A stretch of DNA of 64,000 bases from contig CM068547.1 in the NCBI GenBank assembly GCA_035048495.1, positions 21,707,913-21,771,912 on the forward strand, read 5' to 3'. Under the pieces are notes generated by a model. The model saw only the letters and a program-made list of their open reading frames with translations, was not told where the DNA came from and ran no database searches. Position numbers and translations under genes: made by a program. The DNA comes from Euptelea pleiosperma. Taxonomy: Eukaryota > Streptophyta > Magnoliopsida > Ranunculales > Eupteleaceae. Shown one piece after another: positions 31,132-42,899 of this stretch (position 1 is its first letter; every line of letters begins with the position of its first letter).

Positions 31132-33038
31132 TGATCCACTCAGTCTCCTCTGCTCCAACTTGGTTGGGGGTGCCTGTCACCCCCGTCATGTCTGGCTGAA
31201 GACGTAAAACTTAGCGCTTTCAGAAAGGCAATTCCGGTATTCCTAGAGTACATGAGTCTCATGCATTTGTTATCACTGTTATATCTCTGGAAATGCAGGT
31301 ACATTCATTCTTCCGATCATCAGGTACCACACACTATCGAGTTTCTGCCGACTTGGTAACATCCTTCCTGAATCTTTGCATCATCATCTCTGATTTGTTA
31401 TCATTTGATGTCCCGGTATTGAGCACCGAGGACGGTGCTATATTTTGGTTGGGGGTGGGTATTTACCAAAACTCATGTCTTTATATAAAAAAAAAAAAAA
31501 AAAAATTTCTTATTTTTGGGGTGATTTCCGATGTTCTCCAAAAGTTTTCTAGAATTTCAAAAATGTGTCAAATACCCTGACTTTGATTAGCTAAAAACCT
31601 TCGTTAAGTCAGTATTGAGGATGGCAATTTTTGTTTAAAGTTAGCGTCGAGTCAAGTCAGGCGTGACTACAGCAGGTTTGAAAACTCAGATTTGGCACAA
31701 TTATACACTATCAACATCAGAGTCATCCTAAGTTTTGAAACTCTAGAGATCCTGTGAGAATAATTGTGGAGACCTAACCCAGTGAGCTTTCGAGCCTTTA
31801 ATCAATTCAGAGTGTTATACAACAATTCTGAGTCACAAGATGACTCACTATTCTTCATGCCCGCAATATTCGTTGAGAGATCTCATTATCTTTTGCTTCG
31901 ATCATAAAACTCGGAACGACATCAACATTGGATTACTACGACAGAACCTTCTCTGTATCCAGTCAAGACAGTATACATGATAGTGCAAACCCTAGAAAAT
32001 GATTTAGGCCATTTTTCTGAACCATTCAGCCTTTTTACTCACCTGAATTATACTTCACTAGAAACCCCTTGAGCCGTTCTATAAAAGCCTTTTATTTGCA
32101 AACCCATTAACCTAAAATCCAGTCCAGCTACGAAACATGACTGGCTACCCTTATTTTGAGATGGATAAAAGAATAACTGATGTGGGTGTACCGTGAAAAA
32201 GAAAAGTAAAGAAGAAGAATCAAAAGGAAAAGAAAGTGGTTCAAGCCAAAAACAAAATATAGAAAGAAAGTATGAAGAGGAGCTGAAAAGAAATTGAGCA
32301 GTCTCAGAAATATCAAGAAAAAGAGAAAAATACGAAAAAAGGAAAAAGAACCAGATCATGGTGTTACGCCGCAGGAAAAATTCTAGAAAAGGGCAATATC
32401 CTCTCAAGATCTTTGAAATCCTGCATTCCTTTATCTCTCTACACCTGACCTAAGCCTCATTACAACCCAGGAAAGTCCTACTTGATTCTAGGATAGTATG
32501 ATCATAAAATGTGGAGATTGGAGAAAGAGAAGCTATAGAGTTTGATCTGACGTTCCCGAGTGAAGTGGTATTCCAATCATGAGATCTTCTTCTGTTAAAG
32601 ATGTCCTTCCTTCAAATAAAACATATGTGAGATCTTTTGCCTCTTTATATTAAATACATCTCCTCACATATAAATTGAGAGAAAAGAAGAAAACCCTTCT
32701 TGTGTGATTCTATTCTGAGTTCTAAACATGTGAGATTTGAGGTCGAGGCAGAAAAATTTAGAGGTGATCTGGAAATCTTTACTGTCGGATGATGAGAATG
32801 TTGAGCACACACACACGCAGAGTCTGACTATTCTGGGTCATGATTATTAGTCTGTAGTCTTGCCAAAACTTTCCAACTCTTCGCTAGCATTTAACTATTT
32901 TTGCATCCATTCAATGATTTGACAAACGGTGTTTTCCCGGAGCTAATATGAAAAAGTGTGCAGCATGTGCAGAGCCCTTTTAAGCTCATTTATTTCGCAC
33001 TAATTGCCAAGGATTGGCAATATGCTGGTTGGGGGTTG
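31132..33038 (+). other. Athila-1 3' non-coding region with G-rich tracts
   Basis: No envelope-like or other conserved frame is seen in 1.9 kb. The motif TTGGTTGGGGGTG occurs after integrase at about 31160-31172 and again at about 31445-31457. A related GGTTGGGGGTTG stands at 33027-33038 directly before the 3' LTR, where the plus-strand primer tract should be. Next to it is the palindrome TTGCCAAGGATTGGCAA (33004-33020). Athila-2 repeats all of these. Minus-strand frames near 32048-32407 are aromatic-rich noise. Confidence 0.75.
33027..33038 (+). other. Polypurine-like tract of Athila-1
   Basis: GGTTGGGGGTTG adjoins the 3' LTR start TGATATTCG. It is G-rich but holds T residues, so it is an imperfect polypurine tract. 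Its position next to the LTR is the main support. Confidence 0.65.
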
Positions 33039-35343
33039 TGATATTCGCTCAAAAGTGCTTATTTTAAGCAATTATCCGTTTAGCGTTATCGCACTCTCCT
33101 ACGTAAAAGGCTCTATTTATCTACTTTTCTACGTAAGAGTCTCTTTTGTTGCGTAGAACACACTTTTCTGGACGAAATGGTATATTTGCATGCATTAAAC
33201 ACATTTTCGAAAGTCTAGACATGAAGTTATTCTGATAGAGTCTCATTACGCGCTTCTTCTATCGCAAGAAACCCCGATGGGACAATTCTCGAGAATGCGG
33301 GCCCACAATCAACTTCCAGAACCTTTAATCAAAGTATAGAGAGCCAGTGGACTTGGACAAGAAGATGTATGCCAAAGAAGAAAAGAAGAGCCAGAGAGAT
33401 CGAAAGAATTGAGAGAAGATCATAAGAGAATGAGAGCCAAAGCACCTAGGAAGAGACCAAGGAGATTAAAGCTAATCAACCAACACAAGACGAAAGCTTG
33501 CTCAGTTGGTGAAGCATGCAGAAGACTAAGTTAGAGATCAGGGTTCAAGACCCTCTCCTAGCATTTTCTCTTTATTTTGTAATATTTTTCTCTCTCCTCT
33601 CTAGATCCTCATTCTCTCTCTATTCACAAATCTAAATCATCCGATTATCTCTTCTTTCACCATCACTCGATCCTACAGCCAGTTTATACCTTAGCCGATC
33701 TCCATCTGGTCATCACCATCCATCTCGACCGTTTGATCATCATCAGATCATCCTCCATACCATCCCATCACCATTGAATCACCCAATCCATCTGATCATC
33801 ACCATCACTCTCTATCATCCATCCAATTTCCCATCCGATCATCTATCCCCATCATCACATCCAATTCCTATGAGATCATCTACAAGATCCGGCTATATAC
33901 GAGAAGGTGATCTTAGCTGTAAGAACAGTATGTCCATCGAAGGGCCACCGAGATGGACGGTCCAAATTACAAGATGCCGATTTTCTCTATCTAGAAAATA
34001 TTTTGGAAGGATTATTTGAATTTTATCACTAACTTTCGAAAATGCTTTTCCGGAAACAAAAAAAAAAATTTCAAATGACTAGGCGTGCATGGATGGCCTA
34101 AGTTTATGGGAGCGAATAACTGAAAAATATGAAGTTTTGAAAACATTAAAAGGGTGGAAATTATCTTTAAAATACAATCAGTTTTTTTTGGGAAATATGG
34201 CCAATAGGGAAAGGTTTTGAAAGGCAACAAAGTGCTGGATTTGTTTTTAAAGAAACAAAATAAGTAAGGATATTTTGGGGGGGGATTCTAAGGAGGAAAG
34301 GAGGAGACGTCCTGCACTTTCAAAGGAGGAGGGACCCAACCATCCTCTTATAAAAGAAGATCAAACCCTGGAACTCCGGCTGGCTGGACCCTCCCATATC
34401 CTCTCCGATCTTCCACGTTCAGAAGACTCTCTTTCTCATCCCATCTGATTCTTTCATCTCCTTCAAAAGAAAAAAAAAAAAGAAAAAAGAAAAAGAGGGG
34501 GCTGCCTCTTCTCTTGGGCAGCAACGTCCTTCTCCCCTTTACTTCCTCTCCCTCTCTCTCTAATCATCCACTACCTCACCACGACCTGCAACACTGAGTT
34601 GCAGGTCTGCAAAAAAAAAAAAAAAAAAAAATTTTTTTTTAGAGTTCGCCGGAGTTGCAACCTGCAACTCCGACGAGCTCCATTAGCGCCGGCAGCCTGC
34701 GACATCTCTTGATCTCCACGATCTCTCTCTTGCTGGCCGTCCCTCTCTCTCCTCTTCTCTCATCTCTTCCCACTCTAAGCCGCCCTCTTCCATTCCTCTG
34801 AACGCCCCAAGCTGTTGAAAAGAAAAAAAAAAATTTTAAGATCACCGGAGTTGCAGGTTGCAACTCCGGCAACCTCCATTACCGCCTGCACCATCATCAC
34901 CTTCTCCCCCAAGTTTCCTCTCTTGAGCAACCACGCCCCCATCTCCCATCTCGCCCATTCCATAAATAACAAAAACCAGCGCCCCTCTTTGCTGCCACCC
35001 CTCTTCGTTGACGCCCCTCTCTATAGGCTTTACCGCCTCCACCAAGAGTTGCAGGTCCGCCTGCAACTCCCACAGCAATACTTCCCTTAGTCGGCACCTT
35101 CACCAGCCGTCCTCATCGCCTGTGTTCCCTCTCATCTTCTTTCCTTCAAAGAAAAAAAAAAAAAAAAAAAAAAAAAATAGAAAAAAAAAGAAAAAAAAAA
35201 AAGAAGATTACCGGAGTTGCAACTCCGGCGAACACCATTCAATCCGGCAACCACCTCACGTCTTCTTCATCTGGGTTGGCTGTTCAACAACCCACCGTCA
35301 TCTCTCACTAGCAAGCAGCCAAAGCCTCCAACGCCTGCAAATT

Positions 35344-35384
<41 letters not shown>

Positions 35385-35956
35385 AGAAGAGAGAGGAGGT
35401 ACAGTCTCTCTCCCTTGAGCTGGTGTTGCAACTTGCAAACATCAGCAAGTGCTACCACCATACGCTTCAATCACCCCCGGTAGGATCTCAACTTTCTCTC
35501 TCTAAATCAGTCTCCCTCTCTCTAGAATTTTTCTTGTTTCTCTCACTAGCTTCTCTCCCTTACTAGTCTATCTATTCGCTTTCTAGTGTAGTTTTGATTT
35601 ATTGCACAATTTAATTCAAGCCTTGTAAGAATTTTTCAGGTTAATGAATTTAATTAGCAGTTTGTTTCTTTAATTTCTTTTATGCTTTTATTCATTGCGG
35701 TAGTTCCTCTCTCTAAAAATCACAAAATCCCGTTTTAAAAATCCATTTCACCATTCTCACCCCTCCATGCTTTTCTGAGAAAAATTCATCATTTTATGTT
35801 CTTGAGCTGCGCAAACTAACCCTGAGTGCGGATCGACATCCGACACGAGCCACTATGCAAAACTGTTCATTTTACAGGTTAAATGTCTCCGATCAATTAA
35901 AAATGTGTTGAAGTTAGGGTTTCCGCAACCAACGACGCGGAAAAATCCTACTTTCA
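33039..35956 (+). repeat. 3' LTR of Athila-1
   Basis: It is colinear with 20749-23654. Seen differences include a few substitutions (for example near 33267 and 33431), altered A-tract lengths (35152-35202, 35345-35379) and the hairpin at 35211-35228. That hairpin is 7 bp shorter than its partner at 22898-22922. The tRNA-like segment is at 33496-33562 and the TATA box at 34349-34356. Downstream is TSD copy GGCTG. Confidence 0.95.
33496..33566 (+). other. tRNA-like segment in the Athila-1 3' LTR
   Basis: It looks identical by eye to 21206-21276: A-box-like TTGCTCAGTTGG, B box GGTTCAAGACC in a T-arm-like hairpin, then TTTT. Confidence 0.65.
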
Positions 35957-35961
35957 GGCTG
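35957..35961 (+). repeat. Target-site duplication GGCTG, right copy
   Basis: It directly follows the terminal CA of the 3' LTR and matches 20744-20748. Tat protease-RT sequence resumes here on the minus strand. Confidence 0.93.
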
Positions 35962-36735
35962 CTATGCCGAGATATTAGCTGACGACCTTCCCGTTGATGT
36001 ACCGGGAAGGTCAGAAAGAAATGCTGAAGTCACATTTTCAGTCGACAGATGTCGAACCACCAGCTCGTTATCTAGATGCCGGCCAGCTACGAGCTCGTGG
36101 CCGTACGCCACCTCTGACATGTGTTCATCGGGTGGAAGCATTCGATGTTGGTTTCCCTCCTCCAATGGTGAGCTTGCTGAGGTAAGGGCTATCAAGTAGC
36201 ATCTCTTGGCCGAAACTTGGTCTCCCCAAATCCCCATGGTCCCTTGCTCAGTAGGAAACCGGATCATCTAATGATAGGTGGAGGGGACAGCCTTCATCTC
36301 GTGAATCCATCCTCGTCCGAGAATGGCATTGTAGGAAGACTGAGTGTCGATGATCATGAACTGAGTCATGGTAGTTACCAGGCCAGATCTGACTGGCAGA
36401 GTAATCGTTCCCCGAGCGTATACCTTTTGGCCGTTGAATTCGATCAACGGGATGTTGGGTTGCTCTAGTGAAGTGAGAGGCAGCCCCATTCTCTTGTATG
36501 CTTCAATGAATAGGATTTCGGCCGAGCTTCCAGGATCCACCAGGATGCGATGCACTTCATGCATGCCAATTGGGAGGGTTAGGATCAGGGCATCATCATG
36601 TAGATGCTCCACCCCTTCTAGATCTTGGTCGAAGAAGCTGATGATAGAATCCAAGTTTGCATCAATAGGATCTGGGGGCTCAGACATCCGGGGGCCTCGA
36701 CCTAGGTTATACACCTCTTTAGCTTCCTGAAGCTT
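35962..36735 (-). pseudogene. pol: Tat-type aspartic protease and start of RT linker
   Basis: The protease processes the polyprotein. On the minus strand are DALILTLPIGMHEVHRILVD, then PGSSAEILF, GQKVYARGTITLPV and SYNAILGRGWIHEMKAVPS. The active-site triad reads D-P-G where D-T-G or D-S-G is usual. A TAG stop at 36268-36270 lies between YH and MIRFPT, where most relatives have a hydrophobic residue. The linker continues to 35962, where Athila-1 is inserted. Confidence 0.82.
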
Positions 36736-38278
36736 TCAGATCTTGGCCCTCCGTTGTCTTTCTTCTTCCTTATGTGATAGTTGTCGGACGCCGTCGTGTA
36801 TGACATCGATAATTGCTCCTTGCTTGGGTGGTGCATTGTGGTTGTTGTGAGCCGGTGGTGCCCCAACGTGGGGCCTGGCTCCTTGTTCTCCAGCTCCTCG
36901 TTGGGCTAAGAACTGCTTTAGATAGCCCTGCTCGATCAAATCTTGGATCCAATGCCTTAGGATCCAGCACTTATTGGTGTTGTGTCCATGATCTCTTAGG
37001 AAATCACAGAACCTGCTCTTATATCTAGTGTCCTTTGTCTCCTGGTTCATGGGCTGGGGCCATCTCAAATATTTCACATCTTTGATCTGGTTGAGCACCT
37101 GGCCCAGGGATGTGTTCAACAAGGCGAACTCTCTCTGATCTCCTAGCCTTACTATCCCCAATGGTCTCGCCGCTCCCTTGCCTTTTCCTTTTTTATTTGG
37201 GTCTTTCTTCGGTTTCTCTTCCTTTGGAGAATCCGACACTTCGTGGATAGATGCATCTGGCTTCTGTCCGTGTCGATAGATATCGTCCTCCAGCTTGGCG
37301 TATTTTTCCGCCCTTTCGAATAGCGCCTCCATATTCACGGGTCGATTCTTGGTCAAAGATCGATAGAGATCAGCGGTGACTGGAAGTGCTTTTCGATAAG
37401 CGGTGATGGCGTGCTTATCATCGCATTGCTCTACCGTCATCATCACCGCTCGAAAAACTCCCTGATCGTCTCGTCGGGGTTTTTCCTGATGTCGAAGAGT
37501 ACGTCCATGTCCTTGCTGCACAGCTTGTTACAGGAGTAATGAGCGATGAACTTAGTGCTAAGCTCAGTGAAATTGCGGATTGACTGGGGGGTCAGTTGAT
37601 TGAACCAAATGAGGGCTCCATCGCTTAAGGTGGAGAGAAACATTTGGCAAAGTAGTCGGTCTTCAAACTCCCACATGGTCATCACCTTTCTGAAGTGTAG
37701 CACGTGGTTCACCAGATCAGATGTTCCCGCGTAGGTCGAGTACTTTCGGTAAGAGAACAAGCTCAGAGCTTGATATTTCTGAATATCCTCCACAAATGGA
37801 GAATCCTGAGGTACCCGAGTTGCTATGGTTGTCATCTTGTCGGCAAGCGTCTCCTTCTTGCCTAGCAGCTCCGCAACCATGTTCGTTATTTGCCCTTTGG
37901 TAACCCATTCCGACGATTGGGAGCTTCTACCATAATAGTGGGGTCTAGCTCTGCTACCCTCCTGGTGAGGGATTCATTTCTTTCCTTGTGCCGATGATTC
38001 CTAAGGTCAGACTCTTCTGAGGTGGAGTTCCTCCGTCGGCACCTCGTTACGACTCGATACTTTACCGGATGCTCCTCGCCGTTGTTATCTGATACATAAT
38101 CTGCATTGATGGGCTGCTTATCTATTTGGCATCTGAGCCAATCATTCTCTCTTTGTAGTCTCTCTATTTCCAGTAGTTGAGCCTCCTGCTCATTCCTGGC
38201 CCTTTTCTTTCTGTCAAGGTGTCTCTTAGATCCGCGTCGCGATTCGCGACTTCTCTTCTTCGGAAACTCGTTTGCCAC
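36736..38278 (-). pseudogene. gag: Tat-type gag, frameshifted
   Basis: The three consecutive pieces are in different phases. 38278-37886 is a basic, coiled-coil-like N-terminus with KRSRESRRGSKRHLDRKKRA. 37880-37443 is the gag core with SDGALIWFNQLTPQSIRNF and KFIAHYSCNK. 37521-36736 is the C-terminal part with KALPVTADLYRSLTKNRP, a K/G-rich linker and a C/H motif CDFLRDHGHNTNKC. Two frameshifts (near 37880 and 37480) and a stop at 36736 before the protease show that it is dead. The first piece has no ATG at its visible start (GTG at 38278), so the real start is unclear. Confidence 0.85.
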
Positions 38279-38324
38279 GTTACCACCATCGCTTTTTCTC
38301 TATCGCGCTAGGAAGCTTCTTGTC

Positions 38325-38344
38325 GCTTCCCACAGACAGCGCCA
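38325..38344 (-). other. Primer binding site of the Tat element
   Basis: On the minus strand it reads TGGCGCTGTCTGTGGGAAGC, five bases after the LTR end. The form TGGCGC.GTCTGTGGGAA is typical for Tat-clade elements. I do not assign the primer tRNA. Confidence 0.75.
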
Positions 38345-38349
38345 AAAGA

Positions 38350-39274
38350 TGTGGGGATAAAAATTATAATCTTACCCACCCACCCTCAAAGTCAACAGAT
38401 ACTTTCTATTAATAGAATGTTCTCTTTTGTACATAAAACCTCTTCATACTCAGAACAGCTCTACAAATCTCAAGCACAAGATGTCCGACTCTAAGAGAAT
38501 CGCCTACATAAGGCTGAGGTCGGTTGCCAACAAGAGAGTAGCTGTAGAAAGCCTTCTCCATCTTCAAGACTCCATCCTTTCGCCTGCTGCGACTCCAGAT
38601 CTGCTCCTGCTCCTCAATCACCTCCTCCGAAGCAAGGTGGGTGGTGTCCCTGCCAAAGACACTCCGACGATCAAGTTAAGAAAGGCTCCGCTACAGCAAG
38701 ACACACACAAGAGTTATCTCTCAAGGAAAGGAAAATGTAGTTTCTCCTCTCCATTGATCTCTCTCTTTTCTCTCTTCTGATATGATTTGGTTCTCTCCCT
38801 TTCCCTTCTCTGGTGAGGGAATTGTTCTAGAGAAGATCCCCCTTCTATAGGGGGGGGTCCTCTATTTATAGACCCCCTCTCTCTGTTCTGTTTTAAGTCT
38901 CTATTCGTTGGCTGGGCCAAAGGTGGCCCGTTCGCTGTTGTTCCCATCCACCTCCTGTTAGCGGTCTATTTTTATATTTGCTGAGTATCCCTCTCTGTTC
39001 TGGAAAGGGAGGGCTGGCCTGGGCTGCTCTGTAGCCGTCTTAGCCCTGTCTCTGTCCTAGGGCCTACGAATATCTAGCTAGTATGGCTTGACCATTGGGT
39101 TTGCACAATCCGATGATCTAGGGCCGCCTGGTGATCATGGTCTGCCAGTTGGGTCACGAGCCGCCAGCTGGTCATGAGCCGCCAGCTGGTCAGTGCTACT
39201 ATGGATCGTCCAATAAAAGACTGTTGTGCCCCGAATCTTCCACGTGCCAAAGAGGTCAAATTATGGTACCCACA
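38350..39274 (-). repeat. 5' LTR of the Tat element (925 bp)
   Basis: On the plus strand it begins TGTGGGGATA and ends GGTACCCACA, with matching inverted termini TGTGGG/CCCACA. The primer site adjoins at 38344. The flank ACCAT at 39275-39279 is the target base set. It includes a TATA box on the minus strand at 38862-38870 and short GCCGCCAGCTGGTC repeats at 39146-39195. The partner 3' LTR is not in the window. Confidence 0.85.
38862..38870 (-). promoter_or_regulatory. TATA box of the Tat 5' LTR
   Basis: On the minus strand TATAAATAG lies between C-rich and GA-rich runs, the usual plant TATA form. A transcript would start about 30 bp downstream, near 38830, and run leftward through gag-pol. 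Confidence 0.7.
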
Positions 39275-40196
39275 ACCATCACCGCCCACAGTCCTCCATA
39301 CGACCTGCAACTCTCAAGTTGCAGGTCTGCCACAACCACCGCTCCTAATACACCCTGCTGCACATCGCAACAGTGCTGCGTTTGCAACCTGCACATCTCC
39401 CCCTCCACAAGCCTTCATCTCTCTCCATCTATCGGACTGCACTCTCTTTGGGCCATGAAGAACCTGCTCCTCTCACCTCCGATCACCATTGGCCAGATCT
39501 CAAACATCTTTTGAGTGCCGCAGCAAGCTCCAAAGTCGACCAGCAATGCTCTTCTCTTTCACGTCTCTCCAAGCACTCCAACATTCTCCACACACCTGTA
39601 GTTCTTCGTATTGCTGCCTACTCTAATGGCAGCACCATCATGCACATGGAGCATCACAGCAACCACTAAGCGATCATCCTTCTTGCTCACCACGTGGCTG
39701 GTTTCCCTCTAAGTTTGGTTCTCACCACTCTTTTCTCTCTCCCTAGACCTATCTAGCACTTTCTCTCTCTTATTTCTCTTTCTAGTTTAGTAGTTTTTAT
39801 TTGTTTTTTAGTTTGATATTAATTCAATGTTGATTCAATGTAATGGATGGTTGTTTTTTTTTTGCATTAATGGAGAAGTTTACTTGATATTCAGAGTTTG
39901 ATTTGTTTCTCATCTTTCTTGTTTTTTATTTGTTGATAATGATATCTCTATAAAAAAATATATTTTATAATCCATTTCAATCACCACTCTCATCTTTTCG
40001 TGCTTTTCTAACAAAAAAATCCGTCATTTCATGTCCTTGACTTGCGCACACTAACCCCGAGTGCGGATCGACATCCGACATACTCTCCATAATACAAATT
40101 TGTAATTTCGCAAAAATTTTGAGGCTCGGATCACATTACAAATCTTGTTGGAATTAGGGTTTCCATAACCAATGTGGCAGAAAAATCATACTTTCA
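39275..40196 (+). repeat. Right part of the Athila-2 5' LTR
   Basis: It is homologous to 62452-63374 and ends CATACTTTCA two bases before the primer site. It contains the hairpin ACCTGCAACTCTCAAGTTGCAGG (about 39302-39327). Its left part is beyond the Tat element and the left window edge. Confidence 0.88.
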
Positions 40197-40198
40197 AA

Positions 40199-40217
40199 TG
40201 GCGTCGCTGCCGCTCAG
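40199..40217 (+). other. Primer binding site of Athila-2
   Basis: TGGCGTCGCTGCCGCTCAGG begins two bases after the LTR end. It is the tRNA-Asp-like site with two changes from the other copies here. Confidence 0.78.
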
Positions 40218-41614
40218 GTGTACGGGAGTGCGAAAAAGGACATAGCTGACGGAATCGGAAAGCTGCTCAAGCGGGAAGATCCAGTGTTTTGGAAACTTTC
40301 TATTTCTTTTTTTAGTTATTTTTAACAATTTTAAATTACTATTTTTAATACCACGGAAGGCCGAGTGCAATTTGTAATAATTTAGGAATTTTACTACTTT
40401 CCAAATAACTACTAGATCTTGTTCTAGGGTTTTTTAGAAATCCTAGATTAAATAAATATATATATATATATATCAAAAATAAAAAATTCAAAAAAAAATT
40501 AGGGTTTTCATTTCTTGTTATTTTTAGATAGATTCTAGGATTTTCTATTTTTGGATAGTTCCCAGAAATAAAGGAGTCTCAAAATTAGGGTTTCCATTTG
40601 TAGGACATTCCAATTTTGGAGAGAGCCTATTTATAGATATTCTCTAATTTTGAAAAATTCTAAAATAGGAGATCTTCTAATTTGAAAAGATTTCCTCAAT
40701 TTGGGAAATTTCTAAAATAGACGGGATTTTAAATCTTCACTTTATTTGGAAGGTTTCCTTATTTAAGAACATTTGAAAAGAGAAAGTTCTGAATCCAAAT
40801 TCGAAATTTCTATTCTCAACTTCGAACCATAATTGGAAACAACTCTATTACCGGCTAAAACCAATGCGTGTTTCGTGAAACCCTAATAGCCGGTCAAACA
40901 TTCCAATAAATATCCCACAACCCCAGACCCAATCTAACCATTGAGTGCAGTAACACGATCCAGTGTGGGTAGGGAGCGAAAGCTCAAAGAAGTAAAGTCG
41001 GGCCCAAGCCCATTAAGATACCCCTCCCTATTCCACGAAGGTGACCCCGTGGCATGGCCCACGAGAGGTAAGTCTCTATCCTCGCCTTGAGTGCGATACA
41101 GAGCAATTTGGGTGAATCATTGTCGCATGTCTATTTATTTTTTAGCAATAACTTATATGACTTGCGTGGCATGGCCGTTAATCAATCAACCTTAAGAGAG
41201 CAGACCCAGCTCCAACATTGAAACTAGTGGGATTTCATCACCCACCTCATCACTCCAGCTGCATTCGATCCCCAGGATCCATCTATAAATAAAAAGAATC
41301 AAGAAGTAGAGCCAGTTAGATCGGTGTTCTAGGACACCCCTACACGTAGTCTTTCCAACCATCCCAGGTCAAATAAGTTCACGAGCGCAGGTCCTTGTTG
41401 TCTAACACACCGATAGGTCCCTACTACTCAAGTATACCGAACTCGCCAATGGCATCTCTGGTTCTTTGATTGGTCTGCTATTTGTTGGGTTAGGAACACG
41501 CACCAACCCTAGCTTAACCCGAGGGAACACTCTGCTTAAACACTTGACCAATCCAGTTACTCTGGGACGTACTTAAGACAGTCGTTGTGCCGCACGTCTG
41601 TCTAGGCTTCGGAT
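40218..41614 (+). other. Athila-2 leader, first part
   Basis: It is homologous to the Athila-1 leader. The splice-donor motif AG|GTAAGT is kept at 41066-41073. A (TA)n tract is at about 40457-40475. The leader is interrupted at GGAT (41611-41614) and resumes at 45617. Confidence 0.75.
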
Positions 41615-42899
41615 TGTAATACCCTGAACTTTCATTCTAGGGTATTATGGTAAATTCACCTAATAATGAAAACCTGAAACTTTTTCAGACTCTTATTATT
41701 GTTTTTATTGTTAAATATCATGTATGAGTATGTGTATTTAATTTGGTTTCATTTTAACAACTTTGAAAAACCTGCTATTTTTGAAATTCGTTCTTTAGGG
41801 CAAAATTCCTGCTAAGAATAATGAACTATAACTTGCAGGGGACTTTTTCTTTCCCCAACTAACATTCTAGAACTTTTATAAAAAAATTGTTTTGTGGGCC
41901 CGAGACACAAAAAATATTCTTATTTTATCTTTACCAACTTACCTGTGAAATTTGGAACCTTTCTTAAGACATAAAAACCTTAGCGGGAGATTTCGGGAGA
42001 TTTCGACAAAAATAGTATTTTCGTAATTTTTAAACTTTCCTACCATTCTTATATTTTTTCAAAAATAATATTTAATTATATTTTATTTATTTAATAAGCG
42101 TGGGATCCGCAAATCACTTTTGGGTCATTCCAATGTCATTTGACATTTTTCTAGGGTTTTGAACGTTTTTATGATTTGATTGTGTGACATGTGTCAATAC
42201 CTTATTGTATGGACTTTAAATTATATAATATAGTTTAATTGAATTAATTTATAATTATTTGTGTTATGATTATTGGGTGGGCCTGTATGGCCTATTTAGA
42301 GGCCTTTAGGGCTTAATAATATTCTTAATTGAAGCCTATTGATGTATATGGGCCTTGGGCCCATTTCTAACCCATTAGTAGTGTAAAAGATAAGTTTTTG
42401 AGGGTTGAAAAAGTCATCCCTTTGATAGTTACGAATTTCAACAAAATAGAAACACTAATCCTTCCCTAAACCTATTTATGAAAACCCTAAAGCTTTATAA
42501 GTTTTCAAAAACCAAACTCCATTAAAGAATAGAGCAAGCTCCATTAAACCTTCATCCGGGCACCGATCGAACTCGAGCAAGAAGGGAGAATTGACAGGGA
42601 CTCCGATTAGAAGAACATACTCCGAGGAGAGGACGATCCGACGACTTTTAAATTTGAAAAAAACTTTTGATTTTTATTAAAGTTCAAGAAACCTTAAGGT
42701 AAGTGTGCTTAATCCATTCTATACTTATTTTTCTTCAAGATTTTGTTTTTCTTTCATTAGATAATGGTTGATACTCATTATAAATTAATTTAAACAATAT
42801 TTATTTTATTCTTATTGGGTTGATATTTATTTTGGGCCACCATGATGGGTTTGGCCATGATCTATTTTGTACCTATAACGGATGACTATATTCTTTATC

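Larger units (their letters stand above)
20749..35956 (+). mobile_element. Athila-1: complete Athila-type Ty3/gypsy retrotransposon, 15.2 kb
   Basis: It has both LTRs (20749-23654 and 33039-35956), a primer site, leader, gag-pol, 3' non-coding region, G-rich tract and a perfect 5-bp duplication GGCTG. The LTRs look almost identical by eye: about ten substitutions plus length changes in A-tracts and one hairpin, so insertion is recent. Gag-pol has one in-frame TGA. I assign Athila from the tRNA-Asp-like primer site, the LLDLGASVNLIP protease motif and the large size. No envelope-like frame is present after integrase. Confidence 0.93.
15615..39274 (-). mobile_element. Tat-clade Ty3/gypsy element, split by Athila insertions
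   Basis: On the minus strand the order is 5' LTR (39274-38350), primer site, gag, protease, [Athila-1 inserted], reverse transcriptase, RNase H, second RNase H, integrase, two tandem-repeat blocks, then interruption by Athila-3 at 15614. The two RNase H domains and the protein motifs place it in the Tat clade. It entered the 5' LTR of Athila-2: its end CCCACA is followed by ACCAT (39275-39279), which matches the empty site at 62452-62456 in the Athila-2 3' LTR. Its 3' LTR should lie left of the window. Coding parts are decayed by stops and frameshifts. Confidence 0.85.

Noticed and set aside
32048..32407. Hydrophobic minus-strand frame that might be an envelope-like protein
   Set aside because: It is on the wrong strand for the element, AT-biased, and absent from Athila-2 and Athila-3. 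Athila envelope-like genes lie on the sense strand.
42480..42530. Promoter or gene start within the chromovirus-like LTR
   Set aside because: TATA-like words occur (GCTTTATAAG near 42493), but the region is AT-rich and no transcript evidence or coding frame follows.
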